A DNA stretch of 38,417 nucleotides from Reyranella sp. (lineage in GTDB: Bacteria; Pseudomonadota; Alphaproteobacteria; Reyranellales; Reyranellaceae): contig NZ_JAUSBN010000033.1 of assembly GCF_030651995.1 (NCBI RefSeq), positions 1-38,417 of the forward strand, in the 5' to 3' direction. Positions within the stretch are counted from its first letter, which is position 1. Each line of letters opens with the position of its first letter. This document shows, piece by piece, positions 6,103 through 14,663 of this stretch. A program made the position numbers and the translations under genes. The notes below the pieces were generated by a model that was given only the letters and a program-made list of their open reading frames with translations, was not told where the DNA came from and ran no database searches.

Positions 6103-7947
6103 TCAGGCAGCCTGCGGCCGGTACATGGCGTCGATCTGGTCCTTGTACTTCGTGTTCACGAACGACCGCTTCAGCTTCATCGTCGGCGTCAGCTCCTCGT
6201 CCTCGGGCGTGAGCTGCTGCTCGATCAGGTAGAAGCGCTTGATCGTCTCGACCCGGGCGAAGTTGGCGTTGACCCTCTCGATCTCCGACCAGATCAGGTC
6301 CTGGACCTCCTTGGAGCGGCACAGGCTGGTGTAGTTGGTGAAGGGCACGTCGATGTCCTGGGCGAATTTCTCGACCGTCTCGCGCTCGATCATGACGAGG
6401 CAGGTGAGGTAGGCGCGCTTGTCACCGATCACCACGGCGTCGCTGATGTAGGGCGATGCCTTGAGCTGGTTCTCGATCTCCGACGGCGTGATGTTCTTGC
6501 CGCCCGCCGTGATGATGATGTCCTTCATCCGGTCGGTGATCTTGACGTAGCCTTCCTCGTCGATCAGGCCGACATCGCCGGTGTGCAGCCAGCCGTCCTT
6601 GTCGACCGTCTCGGCGGTCTTCTCGGGCTGGTTCAGGTAGCCCATGAACACCATGTCGCCCTTGATCAGGATCTCGCCGACCGGCGAGATCGCGACCTGG
6701 CCATAGGGCACGGACTTTCCGACGGTGCCGAGCTTGATGGCGTTCGCCGGCATCGCCGTCGCCAGCCCGCAATTCTCCGTCTGCCCGTAGACCTCGTACA
6801 TGTCGAGACCGAGCGCCAGATACCAGCGGATCAGTTCGGGCGAGATCGGCGCGGCGCCGGTGAACAGCCAGCGGCAGCGGTCGAGGCCGATCATGCGGCG
6901 GATGTTCTTCAGCACCAGCCAATAGGCGGCCTGGAAGCGCAGCCTCTCGAACGCGGTAGGTTCGCGCCGTGCCAGCCGCGCGTCGGCGATGGCGAGGCCG
7001 GCCGAGATCGCGCGCCGATAGGCCCATTGCTGCAGCGGCGTGGCGTCCTTCAGCGCGATCGTGATGCCGGCGTAGAACTTCTCCCACACGCGCGGCACCG
7101 CGCCGAACAGCGTGGGCTGCACCTCGCGGATATTGTCGGGCACCGTCTCGGGGCTCTCGGCGAAGTTGCTGCAAACACCGGTCGCGACGGAGTAGTAGCT
7201 GCCGGCGACGCGCTCGGCGACATGGCAGAGCGGCAGGAAGGCCAGCCGCTCGTCGCCCTCGTGCCAGGAGAGCGACAGTTCGGGATGCATGCAGTTCTGC
7301 ATCGTGTAGACCACGTTGCGATGGCTGTGCATGGCGCCCTTGGGCGGTCCCGTCGTGCCCGAGGTGTAGACCAGGATGGCGAGGTCGTCGGGCTTGCGCG
7401 AGGCGACCAGCTCCTCGAACAGCGCGTCCTTGTCCTTGCCGTAGTTGCGGCCCGACGCCATGAACTCGTCGAGCGAGACCACCATGGGGTCGTTGAAGGT
7501 GCGCAGGCCTTCCATGTCGAACACCACGATCTTGCGCAAGGTGGGGCAGCGCTCGCGCACGTCGAGCGCCTTGTCGAGCTGCTCGTCGTCCTCGACGAAC
7601 AGGACCGAGGTCTTCGAGTCGTTGATCAGATATTCGACCTGCTTGGCCGAGTCGGTGGGGTAGATGCCCGAGGAGACGCCCCCCGCGCACAGGATGCCGA
7701 AGTCTGCGTAGTTCCACTCCGGCACGGTGTTGGCCAGCACCGAAGCGACGTCGCCCGGCCGGAAGCCGATCTCGTGCAGCGCCAGGGCGACGGATTTCGA
7801 CTTCTCGAGCCACTGGGTCCAGGAGATGGCGTTCCAGATTCCATAGAGCTTCTCGCGCATGGCCGGCCGGTCGCCGCGCGTCCGGCAGGAGAGCACGAAG
7901 CTCTTGGGCAGGGTCTCGGCAACCGTCAGCGTCGCTTTGGTGGGCAT
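6103..7947 (-). CDS. Long-chain-type acyl-CoA synthetase (AMP-forming)
   Basis: A 614-residue member of the ANL superfamily, closest to FAA1/FadD15-type ligases by length and blocks. It activates a carboxylic acid to acyl-AMP and then acyl-CoA. The phosphate loop is YTSGTTGPPKGAMHSH. Further blocks are YGQTENCG (adenine/acyl region), TGDVGLIDEEGYVKITDRMKD (hinge and ribose-binding Asp) and GGKNITPSEIE. No signal or membrane segment is seen. Start 7947 is chosen over upstream ATG 8028 because GAGGA lies just before it and the longer form would overlap livF by about 65 nt with Arg/Lys-rich sequence. It sits 16 nt behind livF in the transporter operon, suggesting that the imported substrate is a carboxylate trapped as its CoA ester on entry. 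Confidence 0.9.
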   Translation of the reverse strand: MPTKATLTVAETLPKSFVLSCRTRGDRPAMREKLYGIWNAISWTQWLEKSKSVALALHEIGFRPGDVASVLANTVPEWNYADFGILCAGGVSSGIYPTDSAKQVEYLINDSKTSVLFVEDDEQLDKALDVRERCPTLRKIVVFDMEGLRTFNDPMVVSLDEFMASGRNYGKDKDALFEELVASRKPDDLAILVYTSGTTGPPKGAMHSHRNVVYTMQNCMHPELSLSWHEGDERLAFLPLCHVAERVAGSYYSVATGVCSNFAESPETVPDNIREVQPTLFGAVPRVWEKFYAGITIALKDATPLQQWAYRRAISAGLAIADARLARREPTAFERLRFQAAYWLVLKNIRRMIGLDRCRWLFTGAAPISPELIRWYLALGLDMYEVYGQTENCGLATAMPANAIKLGTVGKSVPYGQVAISPVGEILIKGDMVFMGYLNQPEKTAETVDKDGWLHTGDVGLIDEEGYVKITDRMKDIIITAGGKNITPSEIENQLKASPYISDAVVIGDKRAYLTCLVMIERETVEKFAQDIDVPFTNYTSLCRSKEVQDLIWSEIERVNANFARVETIKRFYLIEQQLTPEDEELTPTMKLKRSFVNTKYKDQIDAMYRPQAA

Positions 7948-7963
7948 GGTGTCCTCGTTCCCG

Positions 7964-8740
7964 TCAGCGCCAGTTCTTCTTCTTCTTCCAGCGGCGTTCG
8001 CCGCGGGCGCCTTCTTCCTTGGCGCCAAGATAGAATTCCTGGATGTCCTTGCTGCCCATCAGCCGCTCGCAGGTGTCGTCCATCACGACGCGGCCGACCT
8101 CGAGCACGTATCCGTAATGGGCCGTCTCCAGCGCCATCTTGGCATTCTGCTCAACCAGCAGGATCGACGTGCCTTCCTCGGCATTGACCCGGCGGATGAT
8201 GCTGAAGATCTCCTTCACCAGCAGCGGCGACAGGCCGAGCGAGGGCTCGTCGAGCAGCAGCAGCTTCGGGCGGTTCATCAGTGCGCGGCTGATCGCCAGC
8301 ATCTGCTGCTCGCCGCCGGACAGCGAGCCGGCCGGCTGGTCGATGCGCTCCTTGAGGCGGGGAAAATAGACGAAGACTTTTTCCAGGTCGCGGGCGACGC
8401 CGTCGCGGTCCTTGCGCAGGAAGGCGCCCATCGCGAGGTTCTCGCGGACCGAGAGGAAGGGGAAGACCTCGCGGCCCTCCGGCACGTGGCTGAGGCCCAG
8501 CCGCACGATCTTGTCGGCATCCATCCTCTGGATCGGCCTGCCCTCAAACTCGATGGTGCCCTTGAGCGGGTCGAGCACGCCCGAGATGGTCTTGAGGATG
8601 GTCGTTTTGCCGGCGCCGTTGGCGCCCAGCACGGTGATGATCTTGCCGCGCGGCACGGCGAGGCTCACGCCGCGGATCGCCATGATCGGGCCGTAGTAGC
8701 TCTCGATGTTGGAGACCTTGAGGATCGGGTCGTCGCTCAT
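7964..8740 (-). CDS. livF: Branched-chain amino acid/carboxylate ABC transporter ATPase LivF
   Basis: A 258-residue cytoplasmic ATPase subunit. It has Walker A GANGAGKTT, the signature LSGGEQQ, Walker B LLLLDEPS and the switch region after LLVEQNA. The LVEQNA string is typical of LivF rather than LivG. Compared with family members of about 235-240 residues it has an unusual basic C-terminal tail (GERRWKKKKNWR). It follows livG with an 11-nt gap in a livH-livM-livG-livF-ligase operon and should pair with LivG under the LivHM membrane dimer. A minor alternative is that the tail reflects membrane or RNA contact; it has no recognised function. Confidence 0.92.
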   Translation of the reverse strand: MSDDPILKVSNIESYYGPIMAIRGVSLAVPRGKIITVLGANGAGKTTILKTISGVLDPLKGTIEFEGRPIQRMDADKIVRLGLSHVPEGREVFPFLSVRENLAMGAFLRKDRDGVARDLEKVFVYFPRLKERIDQPAGSLSGGEQQMLAISRALMNRPKLLLLDEPSLGLSPLLVKEIFSIIRRVNAEEGTSILLVEQNAKMALETAHYGYVLEVGRVVMDDTCERLMGSKDIQEFYLGAKEEGARGERRWKKKKNWR

Positions 8741-8751
8741 GTCCGCTCCTC

Positions 8752-9506
<755 letters not shown>

Positions 9507-9510
<4 letters not shown>

Positions 9511-10658
9511 CGGTTGCGCTCCGACTTCACGTAGGTCTTCTGACGCTTGAAGGTGGCCTTCTTGTAGAGCGGGAAGAGCTGGAAGAAGAGCTTCACCTTC
9601 AGCCAGCGGCCGTAGAGGCCGTAGGGCTCGAACAGGATGAACATCATGATGATGAGGCCGTAGATCGCGCCCTTGAGGCCGGCGGCCGAGCCGATCGCCG
9701 ACATGGTTTCCTTCAGTTTGCCCGCGGCATCGGGTGCCATGCCGAGCGTGGTGGCGAGGCTGGCGCCCAGCACCGGCACGTCGTCCTTGAGGGTCGTCAG
9801 GAACGGATCGACCATGACGATGAAGATCGCGCCCAGCACCGCGCCATGCACCCCGAAGGCGCCGCCGATGATGATCACCATGATGAATTCGATCGAGAGC
9901 AACAAGGTGAACATCTCGGGCGAGATGAACGACATCTTGTGGGCGAACAGCACGCCCGCCATGCCGGTGAGGGCGGCGCTGATGGCGAAGGACTTCACCT
10001 TGTAGCCGGCGAGGTCGATGCCCATGCTCTTGGCGGCGGTCTCGGAGTCGCGGATGGCGATGAAGGCGCGGCCGGTGGGCGAACGCAGCAGGTTCAGCGC
10101 CAGCAGGATCGAACCCACCAGCACCAGCAGGCAGAGGAAGTAGAAGGCATCGCTGTCGCGCGGGATAGGCTGGCCGAGGAAATCGATGGTCCTGACCCGC
10201 ATGCCCTCGTTGCCGTGTGTCACCGACTCCCAGCGTGCCAGGATCTCCTCGACGATGAAGGCGAAGGCGATGGTGGCGATCACCAGGTAGATGCCGCTGA
10301 GGCGCAGCGCGGGGAAGCCGACCATCGCCCCGACAGCGCCGGTGATGATCGCCGCCGCCGGGAAGTAGACGATGAAGGACATCCCCTGACTCTGCAGGAA
10401 GCCGGCCGTATAGGCGCCAATGGCGAGAAAGGCGGCATGCCCCAGCGAGGCCTGGCCGGTGAAGCCGGTGAGGATGATCAGTGCCACGCCGACGATGGCG
10501 TAGATGAACACGAAGACGATCTGACTCTGCAGGTAGCTGCCGACCAGGTACGGGAAGGCGATCAGCAGCGCCAGCAGCACGCCGTAGGACCACCAGTAGC
10601 CGCTGTGCTTGAGGAGGCGGATGTCCTGGTCGTAATCTGTCTTGAAGACGAAACGCAT
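9507..10658 (-). CDS. livM: Branched-chain amino acid/carboxylate ABC permease LivM
   Basis: A 383-residue inner-membrane permease with about 9-10 hydrophobic segments. The family block LTGFTGQASLGHAAF and the cytoplasmic coupling loop AIRDSETAAKSMGIDLAGYK contact the ATPases. The start is MRFVFKTDYDQD (ATG 10658), 4 nt after the livH stop. An upstream ATG at 10700 would overlap livH and adds a Cys/Arg-rich stretch unlike the family. A long C-terminal region ends in a basic cytoplasmic tail (KKATFKRQKTYVK). It is co-transcribed with livH and livG. Confidence 0.92.
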
Positions 10659-10662
10659 GGGC

Positions 10663-11538
10663 TCAGACCTTCTTGCGCATGCTGGGGCCGAACAGCCCAT
10701 GCGGCCGGACCAGCAGGACGATCAGCAGCACGATGTAGGGGGCGACGTCCTTCCAGCCCTGCGGCAGGTAGAAGCCGGCCAGGGTCTCGATGACGCCGAT
10801 GATCAGGCCGCCGATCAGGGCGCCGGGGATTGAGCCGAAGCCGCCCAGGACCGCCGCCGGGAAGGCCTTCAGCCCGAGGGCGAGGCCGACGTTGGAATGG
10901 ATGAAGGTGATGGGCGCCAGCAGGACGCCGGCGGTGGCCGCGACCGCGGCGCTGATCGCCCAGATCAGCGAGACGACCCGCTTGACCGGAATGCCCATGT
11001 AATAGGCCGCCAGCATGTTCTCCGACGTGGCGCGCATGGCGGTGCCCATCCGCGTGAAGTTGAAGAAGGCGTAGAGCACCACGCACAGGATAACCGTGGC
11101 TACGATTACGGAGAGCTTGTCGTGGGCGATGACCAGGTCGCCGAGTTTCACGACGCCGCTCGAGAAGGGCGTCTCAATCCTGAGATCGTCGGTGCCCCAG
11201 ATCATGCCGGCGATGGACCGGAGGAAGTATCCCAGCCCGATCGTGGCCATGACGATGGAGAACTGCGGATAACCCAGGATCGGCCGGATCAGGACCCGCT
11301 CGGTCGCCATGCCGAACACCGCCATGGCACAGACCGCGAACAGGAAGCCCAACCAGTAGTCGAGGCCGATCAGCCCGATGAAGGTGAAGACGAAGAAGCC
11401 GCCCAGCATCATCAGGTCGCCCTGGGCGAAATTGACGACTTCCGTCGCCTTGTAGATGAGGACGAATCCCAGCGCGATCAGGCCGTAGACGCAGCCAAGC
11501 GCGATCCCGCTCACCAGCTGCTGGATGAAATCGAGCAT
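10663..11538 (-). CDS. livH: Branched-chain amino acid/carboxylate ABC permease LivH
   Basis: A 291-residue inner-membrane permease. The N-terminal block GLIALGFVLIYKATEVVNFAQGDLMMLGG is diagnostic of LivH, and the EAA-like coupling loop is near RATSENMLAAYYMGI. It is the first gene of the transporter operon. An AAGGGA Shine-Dalgarno precedes ATG 11538. The divergent gap to the acyl-CoA dehydrogenase gene contains a candidate promoter at 11590-11619. It forms the membrane channel with LivM. Confidence 0.92.
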   Translation of the reverse strand: MLDFIQQLVSGIALGCVYGLIALGFVLIYKATEVVNFAQGDLMMLGGFFVFTFIGLIGLDYWLGFLFAVCAMAVFGMATERVLIRPILGYPQFSIVMATIGLGYFLRSIAGMIWGTDDLRIETPFSSGVVKLGDLVIAHDKLSVIVATVILCVVLYAFFNFTRMGTAMRATSENMLAAYYMGIPVKRVVSLIWAISAAVAATAGVLLAPITFIHSNVGLALGLKAFPAAVLGGFGSIPGALIGGLIIGVIETLAGFYLPQGWKDVAPYIVLLIVLLVRPHGLFGPSMRKKV

Positions 11539-11589
11539 TCCCTTACCCTGTCAACCGGCCGTTTATCGGCTTCGCGTTTAACGTGAATC

Positions 11590-11619
11590 ATAAGACATGG
11601 CAGGGCTGCGGAGAGTCAA
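11590..11619 (-). promoter_or_regulatory. Candidate promoter of the livH operon
   Basis: On the minus strand, TTGACT (11614-11619, five of six consensus matches) is followed after 18 nt by TCTTAT (11590-11595, four of six). It lies about 50 nt upstream of the livH start in the divergent gap. A TATACT at 11640-11645 on the plus strand could be a -10 box for the acyl-CoA dehydrogenase operon, but no matching -35 was found. Confidence 0.4.
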
Positions 11620-11679
11620 TGGATTTTCGCTCAGCGCGTTATACTGTGCATCGATCAAGCGCCGTCACCGGAGAAAACC

Positions 11680-12852
11680 ATGTCGCTCGCCGAGCAGGCC
11701 ATCCCGTCGGGGAGGCCGCCGTCGCCGTTCTATACCGAGGAGCACGAGGCGTTTCGAAGCACCGTCCGGCGCTTCGTCGAGCGTGAACTCATGCCCCATG
11801 TCGACCAGTGGGACGAGGCCGAGGAATTCCCGCGCGAGCTCTATCGCAAGGCATCGGCCGTGGGCCTGTTGCAACTCGGTTTCCCCGAGGAATATGGCGG
11901 CGTTCCCACCGATCCGTTCTTCGGCATCGTCAAGGCCGAGGAGATGGCGCGCCACGGCAGCGGCGGCCTCAATGCCAGCCTGAACAGCCACACGATCGGG
12001 GCGCCGCCCATTGCCGCGCTAGGGCCGGAATGGATGAAGCGCAAGGTGCTGCCCGAGGTCCTGGCGGGCGAGAAGATCAGCGCGCTGGCCATCACCGAGC
12101 CCAGCGGCGGCTCCGACGTCGCTAACCTCAAGACCACGGCGCGGCGCGAGGGCGACCACTATGTCGTCAACGGCTCCAAGATGTTCATCACCTCGGGCAT
12201 GCGCGCCGACTACTACACGGTCGCGGTCCGCACCGGCGGGCCGGGGGCGGCCGGGGTCTCCCTGTTGCTGATCGAGCGCGACCGGGAGGGCTTCGCCCGC
12301 ACCAAGCTGAAGAAGATGGGCTGGTGGGCGTCCGACACCGCCCAGCTCTTCTTCGACAATGTGAAGGTGCCGGTCGAGAACCTGATCGGCGAGGAGAATC
12401 GCGGCTTCATCGGCATCATGCTGAATTTCAACTCCGAGCGGCTGGGCATGGCGGCCGGCGCCTGCGGCTATGCCAAGGTCTGCCTCGACGAGGCGATCGC
12501 CTATGCTCGCGAGCGCCACACGTTCGGCAAGCCGCTGATCGCCAACCAGGTCGTCCGCCACCGGCTGGTCGACATGGCGATGCGCATCAACGCGGTGAAG
12601 TCGACGCTCGAGCTGCTGGCGTATCGGGTCGGCCAGGGCGAGAAGCCGGTCGCCGAGATCTGCATGCTGAAGAACCTCGCGACCTCGACCATGGAATTCT
12701 GCGCCAACGAGGCGATGCAGATCTTCGGCGGTGCCGGCTACCTGCGCGGCGCCAAGGTCGAGCGCATCTATCGCGAGACCAAGGTCATGTCGATCGGCGG
12801 CGGCTCGACCGAGATCATGAAGGATCTCGCCGCCCGCCAGATGGGGTTCTAG
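11680..12852 (+). CDS. Acyl-CoA dehydrogenase, isovaleryl-CoA-dehydrogenase-like catalytic layout
   Basis: A 390-residue FAD flavoenzyme that introduces an alpha,beta double bond into an acyl-CoA and passes electrons to ETF. Family blocks are AITEPSGGSDVANLKT (FAD/substrate), RERHTFGKPL and the C-terminal QIFGGAGYLRGAKVERIYRE. The usual medium-chain catalytic Glu position near the C-terminus is Gly here (SIGGGSTEI, about residue 374). Glu253 in NSERLGMAAG matches the alternative helix-G base used by isovaleryl- and long-chain enzymes. GGAG precedes ATG 11680. It heads a three-gene operon with two thioesterases and is divergent from the carboxylate transporter and ligase, fitting a shared acyl-CoA degradation route. 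The exact chain type is not determined. Confidence 0.9.
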   Translation: MSLAEQAIPSGRPPSPFYTEEHEAFRSTVRRFVERELMPHVDQWDEAEEFPRELYRKASAVGLLQLGFPEEYGGVPTDPFFGIVKAEEMARHGSGGLNASLNSHTIGAPPIAALGPEWMKRKVLPEVLAGEKISALAITEPSGGSDVANLKTTARREGDHYVVNGSKMFITSGMRADYYTVAVRTGGPGAAGVSLLLIERDREGFARTKLKKMGWWASDTAQLFFDNVKVPVENLIGEENRGFIGIMLNFNSERLGMAAGACGYAKVCLDEAIAYARERHTFGKPLIANQVVRHRLVDMAMRINAVKSTLELLAYRVGQGEKPVAEICMLKNLATSTMEFCANEAMQIFGGAGYLRGAKVERIYRETKVMSIGGGSTEIMKDLAARQMGF

Positions 12853-13317
12853 ATGGAAAAGGACGCGCGCATCGCGCTCTTCCAGCAATGGTTCTCCGAC
12901 AATATCCCGCACAACAAGGCGCTGGGCCTCAAGGTGATCGGCGCCTCACGCGGCTTCGCCTCGATGCAGCTCGAGTGGCGTGAGGAGTTGGTCGGCAATC
13001 CCGAGACCGGCGTGCTGGCGGGCGGGCCGCTCACCGCCATGCTCGACGGCTGCTGCGGCATGTCGGTGGCCACCATGCTGAAGGCGCCGGAACCCTTCGC
13101 GACGCTCGACCTGCGCATCGACTATGTGCGGCCGGCCGAGCCCGGGAAGCCGGTGATCGCCGAGGCCGAGTGCTATCGCATTACGCGGTCGGTCGCCTTC
13201 ACCCGCGCCTTCGCCCATCACGGCGATGCCAAGGACCCGATCGCCGCCGCCGCCGGCACCTTCATGCTGGGCACTAAGGGCAAGCCGACGCGGCCGCCGC
13301 TGGAGGACAAGCCATGA
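12853..13317 (+). CDS. PaaI-like hotdog-fold acyl-CoA thioesterase, first of pair
   Basis: A 154-residue single-hotdog protein of the PaaI/4HBT family, expected to hydrolyse an acyl-CoA thioester in the cytosol. The central helix motif reads AGGPLTAMLDG. The acid Asp65 is present, but the His of the usual HGG is Ala56. The second conserved half is DLRIDYVRPA. The ATG immediately follows the stop of the acyl-CoA dehydrogenase gene, and the stop overlaps the next thioesterase gene by 4 nt, so all three should be expressed together. It may form a hetero-oligomer with the following paralogue. Confidence 0.85.
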   Translation: MEKDARIALFQQWFSDNIPHNKALGLKVIGASRGFASMQLEWREELVGNPETGVLAGGPLTAMLDGCCGMSVATMLKAPEPFATLDLRIDYVRPAEPGKPVIAEAECYRITRSVAFTRAFAHHGDAKDPIAAAAGTFMLGTKGKPTRPPLEDKP

Positions 13318-13775
13318 GCGCGTTGCTCAGCCGCCTCGCCGAGGCGCGCAAAGAGGGCAATGTCGCCCGCCTGGCCGAGGCCATTCCCTACGCGCGATGG
13401 ATGCAGATTGCGCCGGAGAATGGCACCGGCGAGCTGCTGACCCGCATGCGTTTTCATCCCGAGCTGATCGGCAACACGTTCCTGCCGGCGATCCACGGCG
13501 GCACCCTCGGCGCCATGCTTGAGATGGCGGCGATTTTCCATCTCCTGTGGGAGACGGAGACCGAGACGGTGCCGAAGATCGTCAACATCACGGTCGACTA
13601 CCTGCGCTCGGCCCGCCCGGTCGACGTGATTGCCTGCGCCAAGGTGACCAAGCAGGGCCGCCGCATGGTCAATGTCTTCGCCGAGGCCTGGCAGGAGGAC
13701 CGGTCCCGCCCGGTCGCGACGGCCAACGCCCACTTCCTGGTCAAGTCCGACGCCGACGCCCCGCCATCGCTTTAG
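13314..13775 (+). CDS. PaaI-like hotdog-fold acyl-CoA thioesterase, second of pair
   Basis: A 153-residue hotdog protein. The motif IHGGTLGAMLEM keeps His61-Gly-Gly and has Glu70 at the catalytic acid position, as in Arthrobacter-type 4-hydroxybenzoyl-CoA thioesterase. The strand block NITVDYLRSARPVD is conserved. It starts in an ATGA overlap with the preceding thioesterase. Its stop TAG (13773-13775) and the base of the preceding codon fall inside the left terminal repeat of the MITE-like element, so the natural C-terminus may have been altered by that insertion. The pair has complementary motif changes (Ala-Gly-Gly/Asp and His-Gly-Gly/Glu). Confidence 0.85.
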   Translation: MSALLSRLAEARKEGNVARLAEAIPYARWMQIAPENGTGELLTRMRFHPELIGNTFLPAIHGGTLGAMLEMAAIFHLLWETETETVPKIVNITVDYLRSARPVDVIACAKVTKQGRRMVNVFAEAWQEDRSRPVATANAHFLVKSDADAPPSL

Positions 13776-13933
13776 CAGGCCGTTAAAAAGGTCGGAGTCC
13801 TGGCGAATAAACGAGACAAACGAATCGGACGAATCGGGGGCGGCGGCTCCTGAATCATATGTCACGGCGACCGTTGACGGATCATTTTTGCTCGCCGGTA
13901 CTTCGGAAAACCCTGTTTCAACAGCCTGCTAAA
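13771..13933. mobile_element. MITE-like non-autonomous element with terminal inverted repeats
   Basis: About 163 bp bounded by inverted ends. The left end is TTTAGCAGGCCGTTAAAAAG, and the right end read in reverse complement is TTTAGCAGGCTGTTGAAACA. Weaker similarity continues inward to about 35-40 bp (GTCGGAGTCCTGGC against TCCGAAGTACCGGC). It encodes nothing credible. The interior holds a short tandem ACGAATCGG repeat at about 13820-13838. No clear target duplication is visible. The ends look like transposase-type termini, but the parent element is not identified. Confidence 0.55.
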
Positions 13934-14127
13934 TGCCCTCTCCGCGCGCGCAGCGTGGGGAGAGGGAGGGGACCCGCGCATGAGCGCGGGGAGGGTGAGG
14001 TGTCACGCCTCATGCCCTCGATACACTCAGCCTTGCTGGATCGGCCACCACCTCACCTACCCATCGCTTCGCGATGGGCCCCTTCCTCTCCCCCGCTGCG
14101 CGGCGGAGAGGACAAAGGGAGGGGTGA
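13934..14127. repeat. Long palindromic intergenic element, CCTCTCC/GGGGAGAGG type
   Basis: An imperfect inverted repeat with arms of roughly 75 bp. The left arm carries CCCTCTCCGCG, GGGGAGAGGGAGGGG and GGTGAGGTG. The right arm carries CACCTCACCTACCC, CCCCTTCCTCTCCCCC, GCGGAGAGG and AGGGAGGGG. It fills the rest of the convergent gap between the thioesterase and the SRPBCC protein and abuts the MITE-like element, making a 352-nt gene-free stretch fully occupied by repeats. It is likely to fold in RNA. Confidence 0.7.
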
Positions 14128-14625
14128 TCACCTCAGCGGATTGTTCAGGTCGACACCGTACTGCCTGGCGTTCTGCGCCATGTAGTGGTCGCGGCCATGC
14201 ACGGGTTCGCCGCGGACGGCGGCGTCGACCATGTCGACGAAGGTGTGCCAGCCCATCGCGTTCAGCTTCACGAACGATTCCAGGACCGGAAGGTGCTCGA
14301 GCGTCAGCAGGGTCCCCTCGACGGAGGCTGCCAATGTCAGGATGACGTACGATTCGGGGTAGGGCGACGTCGCATCACCCGGATTGTACACGTTCCATGT
14401 GTAAGCCAGCCGGCCCGGTGGCTGCCATTGGGTGACGACCCCGCGAATGTGGCCGCCCATCAGAGACACGGCGCCACCGACCCTCGGCTCGATGCTGCCC
14501 TCGCCGTACCAGCCTGGCAGGCGGCCAGGGACGGTCAGGAAACTCCACGCTTGTGCGGGCGGGCCGGGAAGGTGCCGCTCGAAGCGCACCATATGCGCAT
14601 GGGTGAATTGCGCGCCGTCGCTCAT
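14128..14625 (-). CDS. SRPBCC/AHSA1-like ligand-binding protein
   Basis: A 165-residue soluble protein with START/Bet v1-like (SRPBCC, AHSA1) features. The N-terminal strand RFERHLPGPPAQAWSFLT, the helix-strand block GWYGEGSIEPRVGGAVSL, a central RLAYTWNV strand and TLLTLEHLPV plus a long C-terminal helix around GWHTFVDMVD are typical. Such proteins bind hydrophobic ligands or aid protein folding, and some are encoded beside ArsR regulators; none is seen here. It is a single gene, convergent with the thioesterase operon and divergent from the transglutaminase-like operon 38 nt away. The ligand is unknown. Confidence 0.75.
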   Translation of the reverse strand: MSDGAQFTHAHMVRFERHLPGPPAQAWSFLTVPGRLPGWYGEGSIEPRVGGAVSLMGGHIRGVVTQWQPPGRLAYTWNVYNPGDATSPYPESYVILTLAASVEGTLLTLEHLPVLESFVKLNAMGWHTFVDMVDAAVRGEPVHGRDHYMAQNARQYGVDLNNPLR

Positions 14626-14663
14626 GGACTTTCCCGCCTCTTGGCTTAAAGAAAACGCCGCAC

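Noticed and set aside
6070..8187. A 705-codon open frame antisense to the acyl-CoA synthetase
   Set aside because: It is Asp/Arg/His/Leu-rich low-complexity translation with no domain, and it mirrors a well-supported gene; GC-rich codon use creates such shadows.
10352..10658. A longer LivM starting at ATG 10700 or a LivG frame extending to 10593
   Set aside because: The extensions overlap neighbouring genes and lack family similarity, while the chosen starts give normal ATGA or short-gap junctions.
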